Source: Ancistrus triradiatus (taxonomy: Eukaryota; Chordata; Actinopteri; Siluriformes; Loricariidae). Taken from it: 64,000 bases of DNA. Position numbers and translations under genes: made by a program. The stretch is taken from contig JAJAGP010001504.1 in the NCBI GenBank assembly GCA_025084515.1, positions 1 to 64,000 on the forward strand. Direction: 5' to 3'. Under the pieces are notes generated by a model. It was not told the origin of the DNA, ran no database searches, and saw nothing but the letters and a program-made list of their open reading frames with translations. Positions 10,198-20,794 of the stretch are shown here, piece by piece; within the stretch, counting starts at the first letter, position 1; the number at the start of each line of letters is the position of its first letter.

Positions 10198-10350
10198 TGT
10201 TGGGGTTCGCTCTGGGATCGCTCTGTTTTTTGTTCGTTTCGTTATTTTTCCACGCTTCCTTAACTGCTTTGTTCACGTTCCCCGAGTGCGGCGTGTATGT
10301 GTGTGTGTGCTTGCTTCCACAGAGATCGATTGGCTCCCGTACTGCTCATC
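10198..10350 (+). repeat. 5' LTR of gypsy element 1 (alignable part)
   Basis: Starts TGTTGGGGTTCGCTCTGGGA and can be aligned with the 3' LTR to about 10350, including GAGTGCGGCGTGTATGTGTG. Beyond that the two LTRs differ (this copy continues TCTCCCCGCTCACACC), so the inner boundary and primer-binding site could not be fixed. A short GT run lies inside. Confidence 0.8.
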
Positions 10351-10589
10351 TTCTCCCCGCTCACACCTGATCATCGTTCCACCTATCATCTGTTCCAGAT
10401 GTATACTGCCGATTGATGTCCGAGAATTCGCCAGAATCTCTCCGCTTCTTGTCCGGTACTGGCTTAAACCCTGTTAACCGCTAGTCGTTAGCTTAGCTTT
10501 AGCCATCTGATACCTTGTGTTATTTATAGGCCTTCCTCAGGTCTTCCTCAGCTCCTCCGCCAGCGGAAGCTTCCCCGGACTGCCAATAG

Positions 10590-11370
10590 GGTCCCACCAG
10601 CTCGGAACTCACCCCCATCACTCATCCCAAACCTTATGACGGCGACCTGACCAAGTTCCGGGGTTTTCTTTTGCAGTGTAGTCTGGTGTTCCAGCAGCGC
10701 TCCACGGCTTTCTCGTCCCATGCCAGTAAGGTCTTTTACGTCGTTGGCCTCCTTCGGGGTAGAGCCTTAATGTGGGCTGAGGCCACGTTCGCCCAGAGGG
10801 GTTTAGAGGACCTCTCGTACGACGACTTCGTTCATCGGTTCAGGGTGGTTTTTGACCATCCCAGCAATGGCGAAGCAGCGTCGAGTCGCCTCTTCAGCCT
10901 TCAGCAAAGCTCCCGGTCTGTCTCTGACTATGCTGTGGAGTTCTGATCATTGACTGCGTATTCCGGTTGGAACGAGCCTGCCCTGCGAGAGCCGTTCCGA
11001 TCGGGGCTGTCCGAAGGCCTCAAGGACGAATTGGTGATCTTTGATGAACCCTCTGACCTACAGGCCTTGGTTAACCTAGCTGTTCACCTAGCCACGCTCA
11101 CACAGGCAGGGTAGAGAGGCATCCCGGTCCAGGCGTCCTTGTCCTCCCATACCAGACCCGCTGCGAAGGATTTCCCCCAACTAGGGCCTCCTCGCCCCGA
11201 CTCAGGTGATGAACCTGAACCCATGCAACTGGGGCATGCCCGCCTGACCACCACTGAACGATCCAGGCGCAGGAGGGAGGGCCTCTGACTCTACTGCGGC
11301 CAGACGGGCCACTCGGTCGCTCGTCAGTGAGTCTGGGGGTCCTGGCGAGTGCGAACATCAATCCCCCCAC
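10590..11370 (+). pseudogene. gag: gag pseudogene of gypsy element 1
   Basis: Capsid-type gag: the translation from about 10625 runs KPYDGDLTKFRGFLLQCSL, through a short open part (10671-10946, 91 codons) with the GRALMWAEATF and SVSDYAVEF blocks typical of Ty3/gypsy gag, then a stop at 10944-10946. It resumes in the same frame with LREPFRSGLSEGLKDELVIF. A zinc-knuckle remnant (YCGQTGHSVARQ, last Cys lost) is at about 11300-11330. At least three in-frame stops. Confidence 0.85.
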
Positions 11371-11404
11371 CTGCAGCAAGGGCCTCTTCGTTCTCCTGGC
11401 CACC

Positions 11405-12736
11405 CTGCAACTTCCAGGATCTTCACACGCCATTTAGGCCCTCGTCGACTCGGGGGCGGAGGAGAATCTGCTCGACCAGGACCTGGTGACCCAGCTCGGC
11501 ATCAGAATGGTAGCCTTGGGGGCCCCAGCCCGAGCGTATGCCCTGGATGGCCGACTGTTGGCCAGGATTACCCACCACACGCAGCCCATTCCCCTCGTCT
11601 TGTCCGGGAACTACCTCGAGACGATCTTCTTTGCCGTGATCAGATCGCCCCAGTCACCACTGGTTCTCGGCCTCCCATGGCTTGTCCTCCATAGCCCAGG
11701 CATCGACTGGAAGGCGGGCAAGGTGACTGGTTGGAGCAACTACTGTCATCAAACTTGCCTTCTCTCGGCTCCTCCGGCCTCTAAGGTTTCCCTACACACT
11801 TCTTAGCCGAAGGATCCCATCGACTTCTCCCAAGTGCCCAGGCAGTATCACGATCTCCGGAGGGTGTTCAGCAAGAACCAGGCCAAGTCGCTTCTACCAC
11901 ACAGACCATATGACTGCATGATTGACCTGCTCCCGAGGGCTCCCCTACCCTCTGGCCATCTGTATCAGCTCTCCCGGGAGAAGAGAGAGGCCATGGAGGC
12001 CTATATTGCGGAGTCCCTTGATGCTGGCCTTATTCGACCCTCCTCGTCACCTCTGTGGGCCGGCTTCTTCTTCATCACCAAGAAGGATGGCTCCCTATGG
12101 CAGTGCATCGACTACCGGGGGTTCAACTCCGCCTTCGACCTCCTCCAGGGAGTGGCCGTCTTTTCCAAACTGGACCTCAGGAACACCTATCACCTGGTGT
12201 GCATTCGGGAGGGTGATGAATGGAAGACCGCGTTCAATACTCGTCTAGGGCACTTCGAATACCAGGTAATGCCCTTTGGCCTCTCCAATTCCCCCGTGGT
12301 CTTCCAAGCTCTGATCTCTGACATGCTTCAGGACTTTCTCAACAGGTTCGTGTTCATCTATTTGGACGACATCCTCATCTTCTCACACTCGATGGACGAA
12401 CACGAGAAGCAGGTCAGACAGGTGCTGAGCCGATTGTCAGAGAACAGGCTCTTCATCAAGGCTGAGAAGTGTGACTTCCACGTGGATTCCGTGTCCTTTC
12501 TTGGCTTCATTATTCAGAAGGGGAGCAGTAAGGCCAACCCGGCCAAGGTCCGCGCTGTCGCAGAGTGGCCCACACCCTCGAGGCGGAAGGATCTCCAGCG
12601 ATTCCTCGGGTTCGCCAACTTTTACCGCCGCTTCATCCGGGACTACAGTAAAGTGGCGGCCCCCTCACTCAACTCACCTCCACAAAGACTGCCTTCCAGT
12701 ATACCGTCAAGGCCAACCAAGCCTTCCTTCGACTGA
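11405..12736 (+). pseudogene. pol: Protease and reverse transcriptase of gypsy element 1, broken
   Basis: An aspartic protease active site DSG lies at 11447-11455, followed by the flap-like region and LVLGLPWL (11660s). A stop at 11804-11806 separates this from a 300-codon frame (11834-12736) holding reverse transcriptase: CIDYRG, FSKLDLRN, VMPFGL and the catalytic YLDD (12359-12370), then FLGFANFYRRFI. Just after CIDYRGFN, at about 12130, the frame jumps straight to SAFDLLQG, an in-frame gap of roughly 15 residues relative to the family and to element 2. The C-terminal connection is lost by frameshift near 12700. Confidence 0.9.
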
Positions 12737-13207
12737 AGAAACTGTTTACCATGACTCCGGTCCCCATCCAACCTGAGCCCCTGTGCCGCCTTCTCCCGGC
12801 ATCTCTCTCCCACCGAACAAAACTACGACGTCGGCAACCGGGAACTGCTGCCAGTTAAGCTGGCCCTTGAGGAGTGGAGGCATGGGCTCGAAGGGGCAAA
12901 GCTGCCTTTTATCGTTTAGACCAACCACTGGAATCTGGAGTACATCTGGTTGGCCAAGCGCTTGAATTCACAGCAAGCCACCGGCCGGGGTCCCCCAACC
13001 TCAAGCCTGATGCTCTGTCTTGCCAGTTTGCCTCCGAGGGCCCCAAGGAACCCGAAGAAACGATCCTGCCACCCGGCTGCCTGATCAGCCACCTCACCTG
13101 GGAGATCCAGCAGACCATCCACATGGCACAGGGTGTGAACCCGACCCTGGGGGTGGACTAGCCAACTGCCTCTATGTGCCCTCTTTGGCCTGGACAGTGG
13201 TCCTACA
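12737..13207 (+). pseudogene. pol: Truncated RNase H and linker of gypsy element 1
   Basis: Only the latter part of RNase H is recognisable (LSPTEQNYDVGNRELLPVKL, then the region TNHWNLEYI). The first catalytic half is deleted. Stops and frameshifts follow into the linker before integrase. Confidence 0.75.
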
Positions 13208-13789
13208 GTGGGCCCACGACTCACGCTTCGCCGGCCACCCGGGCTACCATCGGACCCTGAAGCTCCTCCAATGCCATTTCTAGTGGCCCTCCATGGATGC
13301 CCAAGTCTGGGAGTTCGTGGCCCCACTTGCGCCCGCAACAAGGCCTCGCACCAGCCCCTTGCGGGCCTACATCAACCTCTCCCCACACCTGGGCGGCCGT
13401 GGTCTCACATCGCCGTGGACTTTATCACCGGGCTCCCCACATCCAAAGGTAACTTCGTCATCCTCATGGTCGTGGATCGGTTTTCAAAGGCGGTCCGACT
13501 CATCACCCTGCCGAAACTCCCGACGGCCTCAGAGTTGGCTAGGATACTCTTCAACCAAGTATGTAAAGTCCACGGCATCCTGGCTGACATTGTTTCGGAC
13601 AGAGGGCCCCAATTCGTATCCCAGGTGTGGAGGGCCTTCTGTAAGGCCCTGGGAGCCAAGGTGAGCCTTACATCCGGCTTCTACCCGGAATCCAACGGGC
13701 AGGCCGAGAGGGTGAATCAGAAGATTGAGGCCACTCTGCACTGTCTGCACTGGCTACTCTCCACCGCTCTTCCCCGACCAGGAAGCTGA
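13208..13789 (+). pseudogene. pol: Integrase core of gypsy element 1
   Basis: A 193-codon frame with the retroviral-type integrase core. The catalytic triad is preserved: Asp in AVDFITG (13418-13420), Asp in SDRGPQF (13598-13600) and Glu in NGQAERVNQ (13706-13708), with 35 residues between the second Asp and Glu as in the D,D-35-E family. The N-terminal HHCC zinc finger upstream is only partly recognisable and partly out of frame. The frame stops early, before the C-terminal domain, which continues out of frame to about 14143. Confidence 0.88.
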
Positions 13790-13810
13790 CATCGCGGTGC
13801 CCTCAGTTGC

Positions 13811-14146
13811 ATGTCACCTGCGCCGCTGCCATCACATCTTCGCAAGGCCGGTGGCGCTGGCGAACGATCAGCTAACCGCCACTGCAGACCAGGTCCTGCC
13901 CCGGCCAACGAGTCCAGGAAGCTCACACCTCATTTTATTGGCCCTTTCACCGTTGAAAAGGTAATTAACCCTTCTCCTGTTTGGCTTATTTTACCTAAAT
14001 CTATGCGTATTCACCTGACATTTCATATCTCTCAGGATAAACCAGTTTATTGCTCAGGCCTGGGTTCCTGGGTTTCCCGTGCCAACATCCTCAACAAATC
14101 TCTCATTCGCGACTTCCACAGAGCCAACCCTGACAAACCCCGGTGA
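13811..14146 (+). pseudogene. pol: C-terminal integrase/chromodomain remnant of gypsy element 1
   Basis: The translation contains LTPHFIGPFTVEKVINPSPV, the conserved GPF module after the integrase core, and near the end WVSRANILNKSLIRDFHRAN, which matches the tail of the chromodomain in element 2. The chromodomain front part is missing. A terminal stop precedes the polypurine tract by about 20 bp. Confidence 0.7.
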
Positions 14147-14165
14147 TCGCCCTGTGTCGATCCTT

Positions 14166-14175
14166 GGGGGAGGGG
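14166..14175 (+). promoter_or_regulatory. Polypurine tract of gypsy element 1
   Basis: GGGGGAGGGG immediately upstream of TACTG, where the 3' LTR begins at 14179. It is the expected primer site for plus-strand DNA synthesis. Confidence 0.8.
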
Positions 14176-14178
14176 TAC

Positions 14179-14354
14179 TGTTGCGGTTCACCCTGGGATC
14201 GCTCCGTTTTTTGTTTGTTTTAGTATTTTTCCACGCTCCCTTACATGCTTTGTTTACGTTCCCCGAGTGCGGCGTGTATGTGTGTGTGTGCTTGCTTCCA
14301 CAGAGATCGATTGGCTCCCGTCCTGCTCATCTCCTTATGTCAGGTTTTACGTCA
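14179..14354 (+). repeat. 3' LTR of gypsy element 1
   Basis: Starts TGTTGCGGTTCACCCTGGGA and ends TTTTACGTCA, 176 bp, followed by the target duplication GAATT. It is very similar to the 5' LTR for about 150 bp; the last part differs, so one of the two has been altered after insertion. Confidence 0.85.
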
Positions 14355-14470
14355 GAATTATGTCAGGTTCATACTGTCTTCAATTAAATAAATGTAAAAA
14401 ACAAAAAAACACTGCATTTGTTTTTATTTGCATTTTCCACACTGTCCAAACTTTTTCTGATTTGAGGCTG

Positions 14471-15271
14471 TACATTTTGCTTTACGTTTTGCTTGAAAGA
14501 GGTAGTGGAAATCTTATGTGATGCATCTGATGGCACTTCAACTTCTCCCACACAGAGCAGGCTGGGATTGCCAAATAAAGATACATCACACTTTGCATGC
14601 TTAATTATTCAACTGGGTTTAAGTCACAGCCACCAACAGTGCCTTATTGATCACTGTCAATAGGTTGCGCGACTGGATAAATGTAGCAGAAATCCAGACT
14701 ACGCACAACGTGTGAACAGCAGTATTGACAGATGCAGTGTTGTATAGAATGGGTTAGAAGAAGAACAAACATAAAGAAGGCAAAATAATGTTATCACGTT
14801 TTTTATAGAAAGACGATGCCAGTTAAAGGAGGTTGCTACATTTGTGACTTGTGTTTTTTACCAAGCAGTAAAATCAAAGGACTGCTGTAACAAGAGAATT
14901 TTGTGAGCTCTTTTGGAACAGCATTTGAAAGACCTGGGCAGTACAGTGGCACAGTGGTTAGCTCTGATGCCTTAAGTTGCCATCAAGCTAGACATCAACA
15001 GTTTTCTTGGCTCGGTGAAGTAGTTGGGGCAAATACAAGGCCACAGGTGTTATCAGACCCACTTTACTAGGGCACATGCTCAGCCATGCTGCAGGCAAGT
15101 TAATGACAGCTCATTGCTATATGTTTTGGCTAACCACTTAACAAATTTATGTGATTAATGTGATTCATGAAAATCTTTTACTGTTAATGTGTTCTTCATT
15201 TCTCATCCATGGCAGAGTAACACCCACTCAACTGTTAAATCACAGTGTTATATAAACACAGACACAATATA
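14471..15271. other. Mostly unique sequence with a SINE S1 scrap
   Basis: A short S1-like head (GGCACAGTGGTTAGCTCTGA) lies at 14948-14975. The rest shows no recognised feature. Confidence 0.5.
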
Positions 15272-15329
15272 CTGTATGTATGTATGTATGTATGTATGTA
15301 TGTATGTATGTATGTGTGTGCTATAATAT

Positions 15330-15367
<38 letters not shown>

Positions 15368-15375
15368 ATTATATA
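15272..15375. repeat. Compound microsatellite (GTAT)n and (TA)n
   Basis: About ten GTAT tetramers (15275-15316) followed, after a short spacer, by TA runs (15331-15375). Confidence 0.95.
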
Positions 15376-15383
15376 TATATCTA

Positions 15384-15670
15384 TCTTGTGTGCCATGATA
15401 CACTTCCACAAACAGTGTTGGAAGAGCCGACTTGTAGATCCGTGCTTTTAAATAAACCGGGTGCCCACTCACACATGATTGTCATCCTACCTGATTGAAA
15501 ACACCTGACTCTAATTTCACCTTCCAAATTAACTGCTAATCCTAGAGCTTCACAGACTTTTGCCACTCACTAATAGGAATATTGGATAATTTCATAATAA
15601 ATAAATGACCAAGTATTACTACTTTTGTTCTCATATTTGTTTAACAAGGTTCTGTTTATTAATTTTAACA
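15384..15670 (-). mobile_element. Tc1-like family A fragment, copy 2 (A2)
   Basis: Begins with the start-codon region of the transposase on the minus strand (GCCATGATACACTTCCACAA) and runs outward through GGTGCCCACTCACAC and TTAACTGCTAATCCTAGAG toward the terminal repeat. Everything downstream of the start codon is missing. It is bounded on the left by a TA microsatellite and on the right by element E. Confidence 0.82.
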
Positions 15671-16220
15671 TATAGATACTGGTCCTTCCAAAAAAATTAG
15701 CATATTGTGATGAACGTTAATCTTGTCCGTAAGTAATGATAAAAAATTAACACTTTCATATATTTCGATTCATTGCACACCAACTGAAATATTTTAAGTC
15801 TTTTATTGTTTTAATTACTGATGATTTGGCATACAAGCTCATGAAACCCAACATTCCTATCTCACAAAATTAGCATTATTTATTCGACCAATAAAAGAAA
15901 AGGTTTTTAATACAAAAAAAGTCAACCTTCATATCTTATGTCCGTTATGCACTCAATACTTGGTCGGGATCCTTTGCAGAAATGGGACTGCGTTCAATGC
16001 GGCGTGGCATGGAGGCAATCAGCCTGTGGCACTGCTGAGGTGGTATGGAGGCACAGGATGCTTCAAATAGGCGGCCTTAAGCTCTACAGAGTGTTGGGTC
16101 TTGGTTCTCTCCCAACTTTTCTCTCACAATATCCCAACGATTTCTATCAGGTTCAGGTCGGAGAGTTGCGGCCAATTGAGCACATTAATACCATGTTCAG
16201 TAACCATTTTACCAGTGACA

Positions 16221-16266
16221 AGAAATTGAATCAGTTTCATCTGGACATAGATTTATTGGAGAAACG
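16221..16266 (-). repeat. 3' terminal segment of the Penelope-like element, also present inverted at 18884-18939
   Basis: CTCCAATAAATCTATGTCC and GATTCAATTTCTTG on the minus strand here are matched on the plus strand at 18893-18939, with small differences. The element is therefore bounded by inverted copies of its 3' end. Confidence 0.75.
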
Positions 16267-16449
16267 TTGTCATCATCTAAGTTGGAATTCTTCAGTATCA
16301 GCAGTTGGAAAACTGCCCCAAATCTTATATACAGCAAGTGAATGACGGGACTGTACCAGCCACCATTGAAATAACAAATGGGACCGGTGATTCAGTTTAA
16401 TATGCAGATTTTACATAGCCATTAACGACAATGGCCACGTGGCCAGTCA

Positions 16450-16780
16450 CACAGGACTGGGGAAAGGGCTGCGCTGGCTCCATTGTAAGATGGTGAGAGG
16501 GTACTCTGAGGCCCCTCCTCGGTCAGGGATGGACGTTCCCTTTTTACAAAAATGGCTTCTTTTACCCCCACGTTAAAACCATCGTTCCTCCCTATCAAGG
16601 ATCTGACGTTCTTCATATTTGAAAGGTGTCCACTGGCCTGTAGGTGGCGGGGTAAAACGCAGAGTCCGACGATGAGGTAGCCTCTCCTATGTTGTGCCAT
16701 CGTTCGCCAGGGCTGTTGGTTTCCCGATGTACAGTCCTGGCATCCCTCCTGCACTTCACAGCGTACACTAACCAGACCTC
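16450..16780 (-). pseudogene. GIY-YIG endonuclease remnant of the Penelope-like element
   Basis: Pieces in two frames give VYAVKC (the GIY position), a MAQHRRG segment, LQASGH and then VGVKEAIFVKRERPSLTEEG, which matches the C-terminal end of GIY-YIG domains carried by animal Penelope-like elements. At least one frameshift splits the domain. The host role would have been to nick the target during target-primed reverse transcription. Dead copy. Confidence 0.65.
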
Positions 16781-19700
16781 TGTTTGTGCTGGGGGACCCG
16801 ATCCTTGGGGTGGACCAGTTCTGGAGTAGGTGTTTTGGGGTTGAAAAGCCACTGAGACGCGGTGTTTGGCAAAATATGCGTCTCAATTGTTCAGATTGTT
16901 CCTGCACATATGGAATCCACCACTGGTTTACGCGTAGACTCGGTTTGGTTTGTTCTCCTCTCGTCGACTGCTGGCAGGAACTGTTTGGGCGTCTTACCGG
17001 CTTTGACAAAGGCCAGTTCGGATAACCACATTTGCCCAGGGCCTGCTTAATGGGATTTTCTCTTCCATATTGGCGCTGTGTCAGTGGGGACGCTGTCTGC
17101 GCGGTGGTACAGTGTCCTGATAACAATTCCTAGTTTGTGCTCCAGGGAGATGAGAGGGTCAAACCTTAAGTATGATCCGTATGTGTTGGCTTACGGTAAA
17201 CATCGGGACTTTCAATCGTCCCCCATCTCCAATCACAACCTCACAATCCAAGAAGGCTAATCTGCCGTTCTTCACAATCCTCCCTGGTGAACTTAAAAAA
17301 AATGTGTTTGTCTACGAGTTGGATTGGTTGGTAAATGTGGCACTTCCTGAGATTTAATTTAACACAGGTGTCAAGCCACAATTGAAACCAATGGCTGGGT
17401 GGGTTCTGAATAGGATCTTAGTGCCTCTTTCCACTTCTTCCATATACAGGTTGGCCACGAGGTGAATGGGAGCCCATAGCACAACCTGGTCTGCCTATAT
17501 TATTGCCTCTTCTGTAGTGAAATAGTGGATTGAAGACACAGCTCAGAAGCAAACCAACCTGGTCGAGTTAAGGGTGGTCATATTGCTGAAGTGGGGTCAT
17601 CCTGTAGTTTCACTCGGACTACTTCTACTGACCTCAGAAACTGGAACGCCAGTGAGAGAGATGGACATCAAACTAGGGACCATTGTTCATCCGTCTCCAT
17701 AATGACTTCCCTCACCCTTTCCACGAAATTCATGGTGTTGGATGTGATGATCCGTGCTGCCTACCAGGGTTGAGGATCGATGCCGAAATTGGCGATGTTG
17801 TAGGTCACTGAGTTGATCATACACACAATGGGCCGCCAATGGCACATCCTGTTATTTATCTGGGTAAAACCGTACAGACTAGGTGTCGCCTCCCCTGGGT
17901 ATAATTCTGTGGTACAGAGGACGGTCAATAGCTTTTCCTGTTCTAAAAGCTTCAGACAAATCTATCACCTCTTCTTGTACCCACTACAAGGTCTCGTTTC
18001 AGGGGCTCATAAGTATTGTGTCTCTAAGGAGAGTTCAGAAACTTTCTCATGATAGTCTGTCTGGTTTAATAAAACAGTGCACTGCTTTGTCCGCTGGAGG
18101 ATTGATGATGTCATATCGTACTAGAGTCGTGAGTGCCTTCCTTTCCTCTCTGCCTGATGGTTAGACGGCGTGGCGTTGCGTTGCTAAGACATGCTGGAAA
18201 AAAAAAACTTTAATTCGCAGGTGTTCTGCTTTCCATGTCCGCAATGTGTGTTGCGGATTGCTGTTTCCGTGGCGTGATCGTTCCAAAGTGGGATTTTGCC
18301 TCGGTGTCACAGCAAATTCAGTCCCATTCGCCAGGATGTCTTTCTCCGCCTGGGTGGTTCTTCGTCAGACAAGTTCTTCACCCACTTGTCCACCTCACAG
18401 GTGGTGTCTGTCCTCCATCTCTCTTCCAGGCCTTGAGATGATTTCCACGTCCGCCCCCCGTGTCTCTGGGTGCCGCAAGAAAAGATCGAACTTCTTCTGC
18501 TGCCTAGTTTTCGACTTTCAATGTTGTGCTAACCGAGCTTTTCTGTGAAGTTGATCACATGCAGAAGGGTGGTCTCGTCTTAGACAAGATGTAAGTATCT
18601 GTCGGATGTGTTCCTCTCTGACTTTCAAACATCGATGGTAAAGTTGGTTTGTCTCCCCCCACACTCGTTCATTTCGCAGCTGGTTCTGATCCTTCTGGAG
18701 GCTTTTGTGGCCCGGTGGCCCTTTACTGAGGATTTCATTTGCCAAGACTCCTTATTAAACTGATCACCGGTCCCCCCATTTTATGTTTAATGGTGCTGGT
18801 ACCAGTCGTCATGCAACGTGTGTATTAAGATTGGGGAAGTTTTCCAAATGATGCTGAGGACTGAATGAAGTCATTAGTGAGTGCGAACGGTTCTCCAATA
18901 AAATCTATGTCCCCAGATGAACTGATTTCAATTTCTTGGATTTCTACCTGGATCATGCGGCAGCATCAAAGAACATTTACCAGTCGGTTTTGGCACTGTG
19001 AGCAGGCCCCAGATCGATGCGAAAAATGGAACTTTCATCTCCATAAAGCTCTTCAGCAGCTGGAAGCATGAAGTGCTCCAAAAATCTCCTGATAGCTAGA
19101 TGCATGACCCTGCCTGAAAAAACACAGTGGACCAACCCCAGCAGCTGACATGGCACCCTAGACTATCACTGATGTGGGTACTTGACATGGACTCAGACAT
19201 TTTGGCATTCCTTCCTCCCCAGTCTTCCTCCAGACTTCTGGCACCTTGATTCCGAATGACATGCAAAATTTGACTTTCATCCGAAAAAAGTACTTGGACC
19301 CACAATCCTCCTCAGGGTACGGTCACCTCTTCTCGTTGTGCAGCGTTTTCGCCACACTTTTTCCTTCCAAGACTTCCCACTGAGGTGCCTTGATTACAGC
19401 ACTCGGGAAAGCCATTCGTTCAGAATTTATTTTCTGTGTCTTACCCTCTTGCTTGTGTGCAATGATGGCCTGCTGGACAGCAGTAAGGTCGGGCAGTCTT
19501 ACCCATGATTGCGGTTTGAGTAATGAACCAGGCTGGGAGTTTTCAAAAAGCCTCAGGAATCTTTTGCAGGTTTTAGCGTTCCTCGCTGCTTCGCTGCTTC
19601 GGTTCATAGCTCGTTTCGCGACCCTTTTCCGCTCTGCCCTCCCGTTTTGTGGGTGGTTTTTTCCTGAGTGTATGCCACCTATCCCGTAGTCCAACCCTCC

Positions 19701-19828
19701 CCGCCTGCCCTCTTTCCGTTGGTTGCATGCCTCGTAAACGATATGAAAGGGTAAGTGGTTAACAGGAACAGTACGGAAAAGATTTAAACGTCAGCCCACT
19801 ATGCTTATTTTTTGAGAAGGACCAGTAT

Positions 19829-19855
19829 AATATCTATATATATATATATAGATGA

Positions 19856-19887
<32 letters not shown>

Positions 19888-19920
19888 CGCAGGTGAGAGG
19901 GGGAGAGAAGAGAGAGAGAG

Positions 19921-19970
<50 letters not shown>
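19829..19970. repeat. Compound microsatellite (TA)n-(GA)n-(TA)n
   Basis: TA run, about 70 bp of GA-rich units, then a second long TA run. It separates family E from the Tc1-like B2. Confidence 0.95.
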
Positions 19971-19973
<3 letters not shown>

Positions 19974-19976
19974 ATA

Positions 19977-20794
19977 AAGTATATTTTAACATTTAGTCAG
20001 CCACTGATTGTGCAAGTTTTCTCCTACTTAGAAAGATGAGAGAGTCTGTAATTTGATCATAGGTACACTTCAAATGAGAGACATATTGAGAAAGAAAAAA
20101 AATAAGAAAATCACATTGTAGGATTTTAAAGAATTTATTGTAAATTATGGTGAAAAATAAGTATAAGTAGGTCATTCATCAGGTCCCTCCGTGTAGTTCT
20201 GGGATTTTTTGTCCCATTTCTCATGATCATTTTGACCCCAAGGGATGAGATCTGCGTGGGGCACCAGATCGAGGGAGATATCCATGGTCTTGATGTCTTC
20301 CATTTTCTTCCAATTGCCTCCCACAGTTGATTATTTTCACACCACCCTGCTTGCCTATTGTAATTCACTCTTCCCAGCCTGGTGCAGGTCTACATGTGCC
20401 TTCTGGTGTCTTCGACAGATCTTTGATCTTGGCCATGGTTGAGTTTGGAGTCTGACTGTTTGAGGGTGTGGGAAAGGTTGTCTTTTAGCAGATGACAAGG
20501 TCAAACGGTGCCTTAATACAGGTACTGAGGGAGGACAGAAGAGCTCTTAAAGAAGAAGTTACAGGTCTATGTGAGCCAGAAATTGTTGTTTTGGTGACCA
20601 AATACTTATTTTTCACCATTGATTTACAATTATATTCGTTAAAATCCTACAATGAGATTTTCCTGGATTTTTTTTCTCCTTTTGTCTCTCATAATTGAAG
20701 TGTACCTATGATCAAAATTACAGACCTCTCTCATCTTTCTAAGTAAGAGAACTTGCACAATCAGTGGCTGACTACATACTTTTTTGCCCCAGTC
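19977..20794 (-). mobile_element. Tc1-like family B deletion derivative, copy 2 (B2)
   Basis: Both outer parts are present (ATTTAGTCAGCCACTGATTG on the left, its inverse AATCAGTGGCTGACTACATA on the right) but most of the transposase gene is missing. Only its N-terminal region remains, on minus, around 20170-20450 (GGTCCCTCCGTGTAGTTCTG, as in B3). At about 0.8 kb against the 1.29 kb of B3 it is a non-autonomous internal-deletion form. Confidence 0.82.

Larger units (their letters stand above)
10198..14354 (+). mobile_element. Ty3/gypsy LTR retrotransposon 1, full span, degenerate
   Basis: A 4,157-bp insertion with perfect 5-bp target duplication GAATT (10193-10197 and 14355-14359). Order: 5' LTR, gag, protease, reverse transcriptase, truncated RNase H, integrase, C-terminal module, polypurine tract, 3' LTR. 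This is the gag-PR-RT-RH-IN order of Metaviridae (Ty3/gypsy). No env-like frame follows integrase. Several stops, frameshifts and internal gaps make it non-autonomous. Confidence 0.92.
10115..14470. mobile_element. Tc1-like family C right end (C1'), split by gypsy element 1
   Basis: 10115-10197 and 14355-14470 join into one family C terminal repeat: GGAATGGATGTTTATTAACA, then the region around GACAAAACATGAA, then TTTATTTGCATTTTCCACAC and a closing GATTTGAGGCTG followed by TA. It matches 29623-29806 and 50225-50373. The Ty3/gypsy element fills the gap. The left edge meets family A sequence at 10095-10115. Confidence 0.8.
16217..18971 (-). mobile_element. Penelope-like retroelement, degenerate, nested in family E
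   Basis: A 2,755-bp insertion flanked by a 13-14-bp target duplication (ACCATTTTACCAGT at 16203-16216 and AACATTTACCAGT at 18972-18984). Read on minus, reverse-transcriptase-region fragments come first (for example HTDRYLRFD-like and EHKLG...RTLYHRADSVPTDT around 17070-17230), then a GIY-YIG-type endonuclease remnant near 16450-16780. That order, RT then GIY-YIG, is the hallmark of Penelope-like elements. No frame is intact. Confidence 0.72.
15677..19828 (-). mobile_element. Tc1/mariner-like family E element, split by a Penelope-like element
   Basis: The left end TACTGGTCCTTCC...AAAAATTAGCATA is mirrored by the right end TTATTTTTTGAGAAGGACCA, so both terminal repeats are present, adjacent to TA. 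Without the insertion it is about 1.4 kb. The transposase reads on minus: the N-terminal domain is within 19323-19694 (DLTAVQQAIIAHKQEGKTQK), the first catalytic Asp is in the FSDES motif near 19280, and the C-terminal side is between 15940 and 16200. Stops and frameshifts are frequent, and a block between the helix-turn-helix part and FSDES (near 19310) is missing. Confidence 0.88.

Noticed and set aside
10198..14354. Endogenous retrovirus with envelope gene
   Set aside because: No env-like frame lies between the integrase/chromodomain remnant and the 3' LTR. The layout is that of a Ty3/gypsy retrotransposon.
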